A stretch of DNA of 64,000 nucleotides from Tritrichomonas foetus (lineage: Eukaryota; Parabasalia; Tritrichomonadida; Tritrichomonadidae), in contig MLAK01000727.1 in the NCBI GenBank assembly GCA_001839685.1, positions 62,001 through 126,000 on the forward strand, written 5' to 3'. The position numbers were made by a program, and so were the translations under genes. Below are positions 8,367-19,022 of this stretch, one piece after another (the stretch's first letter is position 1; each line of letters starts with the position of its first letter). Below the pieces are notes generated by a model. It saw only the letters and a program-made list of their open reading frames with translations. It had not been told where the DNA came from and made no database searches.

Positions 8367-11300
8367 TTATCCAAGAAGACCGTTAGCTAGAGCTGATACT
8401 TTATTTTCTAGTGGGTGATCATCTTCTTCAGTTTTGTCATTATTACTTTTTCCATTAGAATCGTTTTCATTTTTGTCATCTTCAATTTCTTTGGATTTTT
8501 CCTCTTCTGAATTTTTTTCGTTTTTAATGATTTCATTGACAGCTTCATGTAAATCAGCTTTTAGATTAACTTCAATTTTATTATCAATTGTTGTTTCTTT
8601 CTTTTCATTGTTAACTTCTTCATTTTTCTGATTTTCACTTTCGGATTTTTCTTCTTTTTTCGCATTTTCAACTTCTTGAGGTTGATCAAGAGTTGCATTA
8701 TTTTCAGTTTCTTTTGTATTATCAATTTCTTTAGAAACTGAAGTTGCGACAGTTGAAAGTGAATCCGAAATTGGTGTTAATTTTAGTTCTTCTTTTGGTG
8801 TCTCGACTGCATTATCCTGCTCTCTTTTGATTGGTTCTGTATCAGAATCATTTTGTTGTTTTTTATCACTGTCAGAATTAAAATCATTGATAAAATTAGC
8901 ATCTTTGTTATTTTCATTTATATTGTCATTTGGACTATCTTTGTTATCAACATTTTCTGTTTCAACGTTGTCGTTTATGGTTTTAGCGATCAATGGAATA
9001 GAATTAGATAACGGTTCGAGTTTTGCTTCTTGTTTATTTTCTTGCTTTTCCTCTTGCTTTATACGATTGGAATTCAGAGGTGAAACTTCATCAAGAGGAT
9101 TATTTAGTTGTTGAAGTTTTGTAATGACATTTGTAACAATTTCTTCTTGAATATGATCACTTTCGAAGTCTTCTTGATTATCCAATTCATCTTTATCTTT
9201 ATTTGTAGAATGTTGTAGATTTTTTTCCTTTTCTTGAGATGTTTGACTGGTTATTGTATCACCAATTACATCATTTAATTTGTTAAACTCAGCACTGTCT
9301 TTAGATTTTTCGAAGTCGTGTGTCGATTCGACTTCTTTATTTTCTTTGTTTGTGTCATCAGTTCTGCTTTTTTCATCGGAATCATTTGACATAAAATCAC
9401 CAAATTGCTCACTTTCACTATTTTTATCTTCAGTATTTTGATTTTCATCGTTTTTATTGTTTGTCATATTTGTAATATTTGAATGTAGAATATTTTCAAG
9501 TGGTTTTTCTTTTTCATCATTAGAATCATTGCTTATGCCTTTCGAAGCAGTTCCACTCAATGTTTCATTTTCATCATCACTGTCATGATTATTTTCATCA
9601 TGTTTCGCTTCATCTACAAAAGCATCAGCAAAATCATCAATCTTATTCTCAAGTTTCTCACTTTGTGTCTTATCATTACTATTTTGATTATCTTCTTTGT
9701 TTTGATGATTATCTTCTTTGTTTTGTTGTTTAGTGATGTCACTTTGTTTTTCATTTTCTCCATTTTGTTGTTTATTGGTTTGGTTTGAATCATTATTATC
9801 GTTTGCCTCCTCAAAATCGTCGACTAAAGAATTTGTAATTTTGTCCAGGCGATAATCAAGAGATTCTTTATTTTTAGAATTTTTGTCTTCATTGAAATTT
9901 CGCTGAGATGATCTTTGAGAAGATCTTTGAGATGATCCACCACTTTTTGATCTAATTGATGAACTTGATGTAATTTTTTTGATTTGATTTTGTCGAACAG
10001 AAGTTTGAAATAGGTTATTTTGATTGTCGTCCTGTTCCAGAGATGCATCATTTTTAGGAACATAAGCACGCGGTGCCTTTACAACTATTGGTTTCTTTTC
10101 TGATTTTCGAATCCTATATTGTCTTTTATCTGTTGGAGGTCTCAATTTTGGTAATAATGGATCAATTCCGAAATTCGATTCTTTTGCAATATGTTGAAAA
10201 GATGTTGCATAATTGATAGTTTTAGATGTATTCATTGATCTTGGCCTTCTATTACCAATCTCTTTTTGCATAACGACATTGATTCGATTTTCAAGAACTT
10301 GAATTTCTTTTGTTCGTCCGACATTAATCGTTTCACGAACTTCCTTTCTTTTTTGTTCAAAAACTAACATTTCTGTTCTTTGCTTTTCTTCTAATTGTGA
10401 TTTTGCATTTGCATAGTCAATATTTAAATCCATTTGTTTTAATTCAGCTTCTTCCATTTCTATTTTTTTAATTTGCCTTTGAGTTTCTTTAGCTTTTAAG
10501 TAGTCACCTGTTAAAATTAAATTCTTTTCAATTTGTTTCAATTGCAAAAGTGTTGCTGATGATTTTCGATATTTTTGAGGAATTAAATTTGACCATTCTT
10601 GCATGAATTTTTCTGTTTGTTTTTGTTGCTTATTAAGAATTTCTTCTCTTCTTTTTTCCGTTTCCTCATCAAATTGTTGAAGCCTATAATGATACCTATG
10701 AGTTAGAAAAAGTCTATAAAAAAATTTATTCTTTTATCAAATCAAAAAAATTCAATCATTTATCTCATCTTCTTTGATTTCTCTTTGACACTATTTTTAA
10801 TTCTTTCATTAATTTTAGAAGAATAAATTAAAAATTAATTAATGAATAAAAAGAAATCAAAAAAAAATTCATAAAAGATCGAATAATAAAATGATCTGAT
10901 GGAAGAATAAATTAAAAAAACATACTCGTCATTTTTTTCTTGGATCTCTTTTTCAGCGTCATCAATTGCCTTTTGATCAGGGACGATTCTTGCTTGTCTA
11001 TCCGCAATTTCATTTTTTATTTTTTCAACCAGTTCTTTTGCATTGTGTGCTTTATCGTATCTGCGTTCAGCGGCACATGTTTGTTGGTATTCACGCGTGT
11101 GGGCGAGCAAAAGATTTAAATCGTTATCGTTTATATTTTCGAAGGTATCGCCATCTTCGATAGATTCGCGAAATGCTGTTAATTTTGGATCCTCTAGTGT
11201 TGAAACAAAAGTTGGGGCTGATGGATCTTCTATTTTCTTCACTGGTTCGGTCTGTGTTAATCGTCCTTGTGCATAATGTGGACTTACAACTGATCTTCGT

Positions 11301-11470
11301 GTAATCGTAGATGTCCCTTGATGATTGTAAGTTGGTGAAGTAGATTTTTGAAGGGCCTGCCGACGGATTACAATTGTTTTTGCCCTTCCTTTCATGAATT
11401 CTTTTTTGTAACGATCTTTTTTTTTACAATCAATTGAATGTATAAATGGTCGGTTGGTGACGATCTTCAT
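8367..11470 (-). CDS. Spliced acidic coiled-coil protein (one intron)
   Basis: Two exons on the minus strand, 11470-10926 and 10695-8367, join in frame to a 957-aa protein. The junction reads ...EKNDE^YHYRLQQFDEE. The first 200 residues are basic and Ser/Thr-rich. A coiled coil follows (about residues 110-330; EEKQRTEMLVFEQKRKEV). The last 500 residues are a low-complexity N/D/E/K-rich tail with many short acidic runs. No catalytic domain is visible, so a structural or scaffold role is an inference. ATG 11470 is the longest start. ATG 11395 (MKGRAKTIVIRR) is attractive because a 20-bp motif shared with another gene's upstream region lies at 11432-11451 and may be promoter rather than coding. 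Confidence 0.85.
10696..10925 (-). other. Spliceosomal intron with trichomonad consensus
   Basis: A 230-nt intron in the preceding gene. On the minus strand the donor is GA|GTATGT and the acceptor is TTCTAACTCATAG|GTATC, that is CTAAC, four bases, then AG. Known Trichomonas introns have GTAYGT donors and an acceptor close to ACTAACACACAG with the branch A fused to the AG, so both ends fit. Removal joins two long frames without a stop and splits the codon GAG of Glu. Confidence 0.92.
11432..11451 (-). promoter_or_regulatory. 20-bp motif shared with the region upstream of the gene at 34118
   Basis: On the plus strand AATTGAATGTATAAATGGTC occurs here and, identical over 20 bases, at 34149-34168, in the same orientation relative to a minus-strand gene. 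In the second case it is non-coding and about 30 bases before the ATG. Confidence 0.45.
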
Positions 11471-12238
11471 ACCAATATCTTATCAACACCAGTGATTTTT
11501 GAAATTGATGAGAAAACATACTACTGCATAAATCTATTGTCACCTTTTTAATTCTTCGAGTCAAAAATACGCATAAGCAAATTTTGAACAATACCATTTA
11601 CATGATTCATGGTCTTTTAAATCACTCTTTGGCAGCTTAAACTACATTTTACAATTATAGAATTATTACTCTAAAAATAAGTTAAGTATGTTGGAAATTG
11701 ATTTCAACATGAAAATCCAAAATCATGAATTGGATAAAATAAACCCAAATAAAATTACATCATGATTTTGTACAACATCAATAATATTTGGTGATCATTT
11801 TTATCAAATGTTTATTGATATACATTGAAATTTCATTAGTATTTTTTGTAGGTAATCAAACAACTCCACATTAACAACAAAAATTGGATAATAATTTCTC
11901 AGAAAGTTATATGTGCACACTTCTAATGATGTTGGGACATGCAACTGTAGATGAAAGCTGATGATGTTCGGTTTATCAGCAAAAATTTCATGATACAACT
12001 CTTTTTACAGTTAAAAGTTTGAGTTAACTTCCATAATATAGAGATGTGGAAAGAAATTAATTAATTTTTGCATAATATCTGTCATAAAGATATGCTCATG
12101 ATATTTTCATTATGTTTCATCTTTAAAAATTAATCTATCAACTACCTGAGAGAGTTTACATAATGATTAAAGTGAAAAAGTTGAAAGAAAAAAAAGAAAT
12201 ATTGTAAGTTAATTTCTTGCATGACAGATTTTTATATA
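11471..12238. other. Intergenic, AT-rich
   Basis: About 770 bases between two minus-strand genes. No supported gene, RNA or repeat was seen. A 64-codon antisense frame at 11804-11998 has no recognisable features. Confidence 0.5.
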
Positions 12239-13450
12239 TTATTGTTTTAACACTTCATCAAACATCATAATACATTCAAGGGCTTCTTTCGTTCCAATTG
12301 ACACGAGAGAAGGAATCGCCAATTCAATTTTCGTTTTGTCTTCCCTCCAAATCACGGTTGCCATTGCTGCAATTTTCTTCAAAATTCCTTCGGTGCTGGT
12401 GCCTTCCATAATTTTTCGCATTTCCTTGACAACCTCTGCGAAAGGCCTATTCTCTACCAGAAGGGATCTGCAGCGGTCCAAAACGAGAGGAAGTCTGGCA
12501 TCTTTCATAATATCGACAATATTCACATTTTCAATTTTCGCAAGTTTGCAAAGTTCTGAAGTGGCCTGGTTAAGAGCATCTGGTTTTCCGCCAAAAAGTG
12601 TTAAACCTATTTCCATGGAATTGTGTGCATAATCTTCCAGATCTTTATCATTTAATTCAAACTTCAATTCTTTGAATTTTTGAATGATGATTTTTAATAA
12701 TTTTGTTGATGTGTTGATAAATTCAGGTGAAGTGATAGTTCCATTTGGTTCTGAGTTAATGGTAATTGCATCATTATGGAAAGAAATTGTGCATTTTGAT
12801 TGTGAAATTTTGACGACAAATATTTTATTAATATAATTCCAAAAATATTCTTTAAATTCATCCAAAAGTTCAAAATATTGTAAAGTTATGAGTTTTTCTG
12901 TAAATCCATTAAATGAAAAAGATGATTCATTTGAATTAATAAAAATATTCATATTATTTTTGTAGAAAGATTGACATTGTGTAAATATTTCATTATACAA
13001 ATTATTCAATGTCAATTTTTGAGTCTTTTCATACAACTTTTTCATATTTTCAACAATTGATGAAATTTTTCTCTGATAATTCTGTTTGATTTCATTTTTG
13101 AGAGAATTTATTTCTGCTAACGTCTGAAAAATGAAAAGTCGTTGGCGAGCAGTTTCCAACTCTGCTTCTTTCTTTTTAAAATCGTCGTGAAAAGATCGAT
13201 TTTTGTCAATTATTGCGTCCATTTGGGTTTTGTGGTTGATGAGATCGTTTTTGAGAACCAATTGGCGGTTGTGTAATTCTGTAATTGTCGATATCGCTTT
13301 TTCTAAATTCGATTTTTGGGATAATATGGAATTTCGAGCTGGTTCAACAGATGACTCGTATGTCTTTGTGATAGACTTCTGCATGTTCTGGATGTCATTT
13401 TTATTCACAAATTCTTTCCCTTCTGATGCTAATTTTATCTGCTCTGACAT
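12239..13450 (-). CDS. Coiled-coil protein of unknown function, 403 aa
   Basis: It starts MSEQIKLASEGKEF. Residues about 20-165 are strongly heptad-like coiled coil (KSNLEKAISTITELHNRQL, KKKEAELETARQRL). The C-terminal 230 residues are a mixed globular region with an odd conserved-looking segment (RKIMEGTSTEGILKKIAAMATVIWRED) and no membrane helix or signal peptide. I do not recognise the family; a tethering or kinetochore-type coiled-coil protein is only one possibility. GACCGTTTATTCA, the reverse of an AAACGGTC box, lies directly before the ATG and is probably the promoter. Confidence 0.8.
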   Translation of the reverse strand: MSEQIKLASEGKEFVNKNDIQNMQKSITKTYESSVEPARNSILSQKSNLEKAISTITELHNRQLVLKNDLINHKTQMDAIIDKNRSFHDDFKKKEAELETARQRLFIFQTLAEINSLKNEIKQNYQRKISSIVENMKKLYEKTQKLTLNNLYNEIFTQCQSFYKNNMNIFINSNESSFSFNGFTEKLITLQYFELLDEFKEYFWNYINKIFVVKISQSKCTISFHNDAITINSEPNGTITSPEFINTSTKLLKIIIQKFKELKFELNDKDLEDYAHNSMEIGLTLFGGKPDALNQATSELCKLAKIENVNIVDIMKDARLPLVLDRCRSLLVENRPFAEVVKEMRKIMEGTSTEGILKKIAAMATVIWREDKTKIELAIPSLVSIGTKEALECIMMFDEVLKQ

Positions 13451-13455
13451 TGAAT

Positions 13456-13463
13456 AAACGGTC
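13456..13463 (-). promoter_or_regulatory. AAACGGTC box before the gene at 13450
   Basis: AAACGGTC on the plus strand is part of AAACGGTCTCCAGAG. The same 15-mer with one change occurs at 47150-47164 upstream of another minus-strand gene. The distance to the ATG is only about 6 bases, implying a very short 5' leader. The core fits a Myb-type site. Confidence 0.5.
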
Positions 13464-14285
13464 TCCAGAGTGAATCGACTTTATTAAATTAGTTGGTTAA
13501 GAAAATATTCATTAACTTGGTTATTAAATTCAATATGAGTCAGCGAATAGAATATTACTTAGCTTGTTTCTTTTTTTAATTGATTTATGCATGAATCTTA
13601 AGATACTGATGAACTGGTACTTATATATACAGTTCTATTGTTTTTATCATTAGTGAAGCTAATTTCATTTTTCTACAAATATGTGATGACTCTCTCCCAT
13701 TTCACCATAAATATATGCTTTTCTTTGGCATAATTTCTTTTTTGATACCTGGTTCCATTTCTAGAATTCAAAAAGCAGAGAGTTAATATTAGAGCCATAA
13801 AGAAGTCTGCAAGCAGCCCTTTTACCGAATGATCATTCTAAAAAACTTTTGGTCATACGTTATTAAATAGTAAATCAAACCATAGGTTAAACAGCAGTTG
13901 TGGAAATGAAAGAATAGCAAGAATGAATTTGTGATTTTACAATCATGTTCTAAATGACTGTTCTATTTCGTTATGGCTATGTAAATATGATTTTTAATAT
14001 GAAACAAATTGATTGTACATATTACTATTCTCGAATTATACATTTTTAGCATGCCAGTTTGAGAACCTTCTCAATTGTGTAAAAATGTCACAATAATTGC
14101 TCTCTTTTCAAACTTTAGGTATCATGGTGAGCCATATATGCATATAATAATTATTAATATATTTTTGAATAGTTGAACAATCTTTGGTGAATCATCAATT
14201 TCACTCAGAAACATTAAGTGACACTATGAAAAAATCCGAACTCATCATATTTCAATTCAAAAAGTCAAACTATTTACCTTATCAT
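13464..14285. other. Divergent intergenic region
   Basis: About 820 AT-rich bases upstream of the kinase gene. No supported gene or structured RNA was seen. TCACTC at about 14201 and TCATAT at 14282 are initiator-like. Confidence 0.45.
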
Positions 14286-15590
14286 ATGAATACACCAGAT
14301 GATCTCCCTGCGCATGAAGGATGGTGTACTAAGCAGGGAGCAGTGTTTAAAACGTGGAGACGTAGATGGTTTATTTTAACACCTTCTGCAATTTCTTATT
14401 ACAAATCCCCTGGTGGACAACTACAAGGTAAGATTTCTTTAGTTGATTTAATAGCAGAACTTGATGAAAATGCTAAAAAACAGCCAGCATTTATTTTAAA
14501 AACTCCAAGTCGAATTTATCATTTAATTGGTGATTCGAAAATTGAGGCTGTGACTTGGATTGATGAAATAAATAGCGTAAAAGAAAGAGAAACCCATAAA
14601 GTAACTTCAGAAGATTTTGAAGTCTTAAAAGTACTTGGAAGAGGTGCTTATGGAAAAGTTCAACTTGCCCGTCATAAACAAACAAAAAAACTTTATGCAT
14701 TAAAATCTTTATCAAAAATACAACTTGCTGAATTTGACTTAGTTGGCAGAACAGTTACTGAAAGAAATGTATTATTAACAGCAAGTCATCCCTTTATTGT
14801 ATCTGCCAGATACACTTTCCAAAATGAAACAAAAGTGTTTTTAGCACTTGACTATGTTCCTGGTGGAGAATTATTCAGAAGATTAGCTAAAGAAAGAGGT
14901 TTTTCATCTAAAAGAGCAAAAGTGTATGCTGCTCAGATAGTATTGGCGATTCAATATCTTCATTCGATTAATATAATTCATAGAGATCTTAAACCAGAGA
15001 ATATATTAATTGATAAAGATGGAAATCTCAAGATAACAGATTTTGGTTTAGTTAAAGAAAAAATGACCAAAGATTCAAAAACTCAAACCTTTTGTGGAAC
15101 ACCAGAATATATAGCCCCTGAAATGATAATGGGTCAAATGTATAATCGAATGGTTGACTGGTGGTCTGTTGGAATCCTGGTTTTTGAATTGTTCTTTGGA
15201 TATCCACCATTTTATCATAGTAATGTCAATAAAATGTATCAAATTATTGCATCAAATGAAGTTGAGATTCCTGATAAAGCATCTCCTATTGTTAGAGATT
15301 TTATAAATCGTTTACTCGATAAAAATCCCCTCACTCGTCTTGGTGCAAGAGATGAAAATGATATAACAACTCATCCGTTTTTTGAAGGTGTTCCATGGCA
15401 ATCAATTCTTGATAAAACATATCCAATGGAATGGAAGCCTGATATTGGGGGAGACACAGATGTTTCACAATTTGATGATGAATTTACAAGGGAAGAAGCA
15501 CTAATATCTTATGAAGATCCAGATTTGGTTTCAAATACGACAAATGAAGTGTTAGAAAACTTCACATTTGTTGCTGAATCCATAATTTAA
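14286..15590 (+). CDS. AGC-family Ser/Thr kinase with N-terminal PH domain (Akt/PKB-like)
   Basis: A 434-aa kinase. Residues about 9-98 form a PH domain (EGWCTKQGAVFKTWRRRWFIL) expected to bind phosphoinositides. The kinase domain (about 109-366) has GRGAYGKV, the ATP-binding Lys in YALKSL, HRDLKPEN, DFG, and FCGTPEYIAPE with an activation-loop Thr. The tail has an AGC hydrophobic motif (ENFTFVAE). All catalytic residues are present, so it should be active at membranes downstream of lipid signals. The open frame extends upstream, but its apparent first codon (14184) is TTG. ATG 14226 would add 20 residues, while ATG 14286 places MNTPDDLPAHEGW as in other trichomonad PH kinases. Start choice is uncertain; identity is not. 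Confidence 0.93.
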   Translation: MNTPDDLPAHEGWCTKQGAVFKTWRRRWFILTPSAISYYKSPGGQLQGKISLVDLIAELDENAKKQPAFILKTPSRIYHLIGDSKIEAVTWIDEINSVKERETHKVTSEDFEVLKVLGRGAYGKVQLARHKQTKKLYALKSLSKIQLAEFDLVGRTVTERNVLLTASHPFIVSARYTFQNETKVFLALDYVPGGELFRRLAKERGFSSKRAKVYAAQIVLAIQYLHSINIIHRDLKPENILIDKDGNLKITDFGLVKEKMTKDSKTQTFCGTPEYIAPEMIMGQMYNRMVDWWSVGILVFELFFGYPPFYHSNVNKMYQIIASNEVEIPDKASPIVRDFINRLLDKNPLTRLGARDENDITTHPFFEGVPWQSILDKTYPMEWKPDIGGDTDVSQFDDEFTREEALISYEDPDLVSNTTNEVLENFTFVAESII

Positions 15591-15818
15591 ATGTAATGAT
15601 ATAATAAGTCGAACTTAACATTTATGAAGAAGTTCAAATATGCTACATTCAACAAAAATTAGATTTATGCATGAATAAAGATAGTCATGAAAACTAGAGT
15701 TTTTCTTTTTAATGTTTAGAATAGTTATGTATAATATTATATTTTCTATCATGGGTAATATTATTGATATCACATGTAAAATATGATCAAATAAGGTAAA
15801 AAAATTACAGTTTCTTTT

Positions 15819-16784
15819 CTATGATGAATCATCAAAAGTAAGTTTTCGATGAACATTGGAATATCTTCGTGATCTTGATGTATTAACTTTTTGAAATTGG
15901 TTTAGTGATTTAAAAGGACTTTGTAGCAAAACAGGGGCAAAAAATTCTGTAATTGCAGCATCACTTTTTTTTCTTGGTAATTCAAATGAAGTTTCTCCAA
16001 AATATTCAAACTCGAGAGCCTGGTCAATAGATACTCTTCTGATTGGATTTGGATTAAGTAATGCTCGCAGAAGCTTACAAAGTGAATTATTTCTCACTTT
16101 GGGTTTTTCAATTCCTAGAAGCATTTTCGCTTTCATTTTATCGATGCTTCCATTCCATGGTTTTATTCCAACTGCCATTTCATAAATTGTTACACCATAT
16201 GACCACATATCTGCTTTAAAGATATCAACAGAAGGAAATTGATTAAGTATCTCCGGTGCCATGTAAGCTGGTGTTCCACATGCAATATAATCATTATCAT
16301 CTGTGGAAACTAATTGTGACAAACCAAAGTCAGCTAGTTTAATTCTACCATATCTATCTAATAATAAATTTGCTGGTTTAATATCGCGGTGTCCAATATT
16401 TAAGTCATGACAATACTTTAATGCACTTCCAAGTTGGCGACAGTATGCTTGTAATATTTTATCGTGAATTTTACCATTTTTCGTAATCTGATCTTTGACA
16501 CTTCCTCCAGGGCAATATTCCAAAATAATATACAAAATATCTTGTTCCGAAAACGATTCATACATATTGATTATATAAGGATGGCTTAATGAAAGTAAAG
16601 CATTCACTTGAACAGCTGGTTCTGATTTACGACCTGGAACACTTGGAATATACTTTGCTACAAATAGTTCAGTATATTTATGGCTCTTAACTAAGAAAAC
16701 TGATGCAGAAGCACCTTTTCCAATGGGTTTAATAAGATCATATCCATGAATAAGCAAATGTGTAGCGAGCTCTGGATTATCCAT
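15819..16784 (-). CDS. Ser/Thr protein kinase, CAMK/AMPK-like
   Basis: A 321-aa protein made almost entirely of a kinase domain. Visible motifs: GKGASASV glycine loop, Lys in FVAKYI, HRDIKPANLL, DFGLS, and CGTPAYMAPE. The C-terminal 60 residues are basic and Ser-rich (SRSRRYSNVHRKL). The frame continues upstream to a GTG at 16823, but ATG 16784 (MDNPELATHLL) has TCATTA, a good initiator, 5 bases before it. The type fits the large CAMK-like kinase expansion of trichomonads; NEK-like grouping is an alternative. It lies tail to tail with the PH kinase, with 228 bases between stops. All catalytic residues are present. Confidence 0.9.
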   Translation of the reverse strand: MDNPELATHLLIHGYDLIKPIGKGASASVFLVKSHKYTELFVAKYIPSVPGRKSEPAVQVNALLSLSHPYIINMYESFSEQDILYIILEYCPGGSVKDQITKNGKIHDKILQAYCRQLGSALKYCHDLNIGHRDIKPANLLLDRYGRIKLADFGLSQLVSTDDNDYIACGTPAYMAPEILNQFPSVDIFKADMWSYGVTIYEMAVGIKPWNGSIDKMKAKMLLGIEKPKVRNNSLCKLLRALLNPNPIRRVSIDQALEFEYFGETSFELPRKKSDAAITEFFAPVLLQSPFKSLNQFQKVNTSRSRRYSNVHRKLTFDDSS

Positions 16785-18703
16785 GAATAATGAACTTTTT
16801 TGAAAGGTATGAAAGTCACTCACAATTAATTAAAATAACAAATAAAAAGATTAATTTTTTGATGGAGCTGATATTTCTGATAAAATTCGTCCCTTCAAAA
16901 CATTTCGACTAAATTCAATAAATTTTGTATATTCATCTCTGAATATTGTAAATATGGTGAAAACATTCAAACTGCTTTCCATCATCTAAAAGTTGTGTAT
17001 TTATTGTATGACGCAATATGCATGATGCAAAACTTTTTTTCCAGTTATTGTCGATATTGACCTTATGAAAACAGATAAAATATTATACAGAAATATTGTA
17101 AAGGACGAAATTGTTTCACATATTCAAAGGTCATATTGAAAATGATCCTTTTTTGAGTATAAAGAAATATTGATGATTATCAAATCGTTTTATACTGTTA
17201 TAGAATTTTGAATTGAGCCGTAAAGCTTTAGGATCACTTGTTGATTTTTTCAAGATACTTTGATGAATTTTTTGTGAGCATGCATAAAAAAATCTATCGT
17301 GGGAAGTTTATGGTTACGACTATAAATAGCTGAAACCAGAATCTTTAAACGAGAAATAGTTATTGTGATGAAATCAGAAAAAACAATCTGCCGAAAAATA
17401 AATAAACAAATGATCATAATGAAATATGTATAGTATGTTATGATAGATAAATATATTTGATCATGAAAATATGTTGACAAAATTTCGTTCCATTATGATT
17501 CTTCAAGAGAATAATCTGAGCTGCTCTAACATGAAGGTTACTATATACATTGCTAGTTAGAACAATAATTTGCTAAATAAATTGATTTCTTGATAGATTT
17601 CGTATTTCAAAAATTAATTTAGAAAATAATCTCCAAAGATCAGCCAAAATAAAAATGAATAAGATACATTTTAATAATGTTGAAAGTTAGAGTATGAAAT
17701 TTTACTGATAAAAATTTTACCTTTTCATCATTAGTGAAAGTTTTGATCTTTTACTGCTAAAATGTAATTTCTTGAGACTTCATGTTTCCGCATCCATAAT
17801 TCCGACCAATTCAAAAACATTCAAATGACAAAAATACGGTTATTTTAAATTTCACATTTTTTTTCCGATTTTCGATTCAGATTTCAGAATATGTAAATGC
17901 TTTAAACAATAATCAATCGTGAATAATATAATGTTTTTTATTAATAAAGAGGAAAAATCACTCAGGTTGAGCTCCATTTCTCAAAACTCGAAACCAGTAC
18001 CTCCTATATCATATTTGCTTTAGCTTTAAGCTCATTTCAGAATTATGATGGAAAGAATTAAAAAAAGAAAATAAAATTAAAAACGTTTAAATGATTTGTA
18101 TGATGAAATTAAAACACTTTCAGTTCTAATATTTGAATAATGTTATTGAACTTCTTTGATATGGCAATATCATATGGTATTTTTTGAATTATTGTCAATA
18201 AATTCTTTTTGAATATTGAAAATAATCATGATAAATGTGGCAAACATTATTTTTTACATTAAGATCATTATTTGGATGCTCCAATAAAAGTTAGTGAATT
18301 TCAAAATTGTTATAATTGTAGGAATGATTTTCATTGTGATATCTTTCAAATTCAATGCTAAAACAGTGCGGGGAACTGACAGTCCACAAATGTAATAAGA
18401 AGTATCTATTAAAGATCATCATGATCCTGACCGAAAAATAGACTATCAATTCTGATGTTTCTGTATTATATTAAAAAAGTGAAGAAAGCATAAGAGCACC
18501 AGTTAATGCTATATTATAATAAATTTGGAATAATAAGTCATTAATTGATTTGTACATGGTGGAGGTGTTGAACCTTTTGTTTCTGGCTGGTCCATCTATA
18601 GATGTGTAGTGTATCTAAACCATTATAGTGAATGTCCTGGATAGCTTGATTAGGTTTTGAAAGTCCTCAAAAACCAATATTTTATTATCGAAATATGTTG
18701 ATC

Positions 18704-18744
18704 AACACCGGCGCGAGTGGCAACGCTTTTAACTGATTGGTGTT
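18704..18744. ncRNA. Hairpin of a possible structured RNA or short element
   Basis: AACACC (18704-18709) pairs with GGTGTT (18739-18744). Inside, GCG (18711-18713) pairs with CGC (18724-18726) around a CGAGTGGCAA loop. The inner part resembles a tRNA D-arm or A box (GCGCGAGTGG), but no full tRNA or B box follows. It is the most GC-rich patch in 2 kb and is followed after 19 bases by a 41-A tract. Confidence 0.25.
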
Positions 18745-18762
18745 TCCATTCTTTCTAATTTT

Positions 18763-18763
<1 letters not shown>

Positions 18764-18804
<41 letters not shown>
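18764..18804. repeat. 41-nt poly(A) tract
   Basis: An uninterrupted run of 41 A (plus strand), far longer than other A runs in the window except the T58 tract at 50044. It could be a retroposed tail, a microsatellite or partly an assembly effect. Confidence 0.95.
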
Positions 18805-18806
<2 letters not shown>

Positions 18807-19022
18807 ATTCACAAAAATAAACCATTCAGAAAACATAAAACGTAATTTTTTACTCAAATAAATATCATCAACAATTCATAAAAAAAATTAAAAAGTGATC
18901 CTGATTCCGAAAAAGAAAACATAATACCTCAAAGTAAGCCCATAAGATCCACACAAATAATTAATCACACAAACGAAGTAAATTCCATAAAAAAAAATCA
19001 AAAAAAAATATGCATAAAAAAA

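Larger units (their letters stand above)
16785..19022. other. 2.2 kb gene-poor stretch
   Basis: No open frame here looks real; the longest (76 codons, 17250-17480) is biased to Ile/Phe/Tyr and has no family features. The right end is different in texture (about 18560-18804; see separate entries): a GC-richer hairpin and a long A tract. Confidence 0.5.

Noticed and set aside
17250..17480. 76-codon minus-strand frame in the gene-poor stretch
   Set aside because: Composition reflects AT-rich DNA; no homology or start context.
18360..18400. RNase P RNA or snRNA core (GCGGGGAACTGACAGTCC)
   Set aside because: Only a few conserved bases; no matching second conserved region or pairing could be found nearby.
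18697..18750. tRNA or tRNA fragment
   Set aside because: A D-arm-like hairpin is present, but no anticodon stem, T-arm or B box can be drawn.
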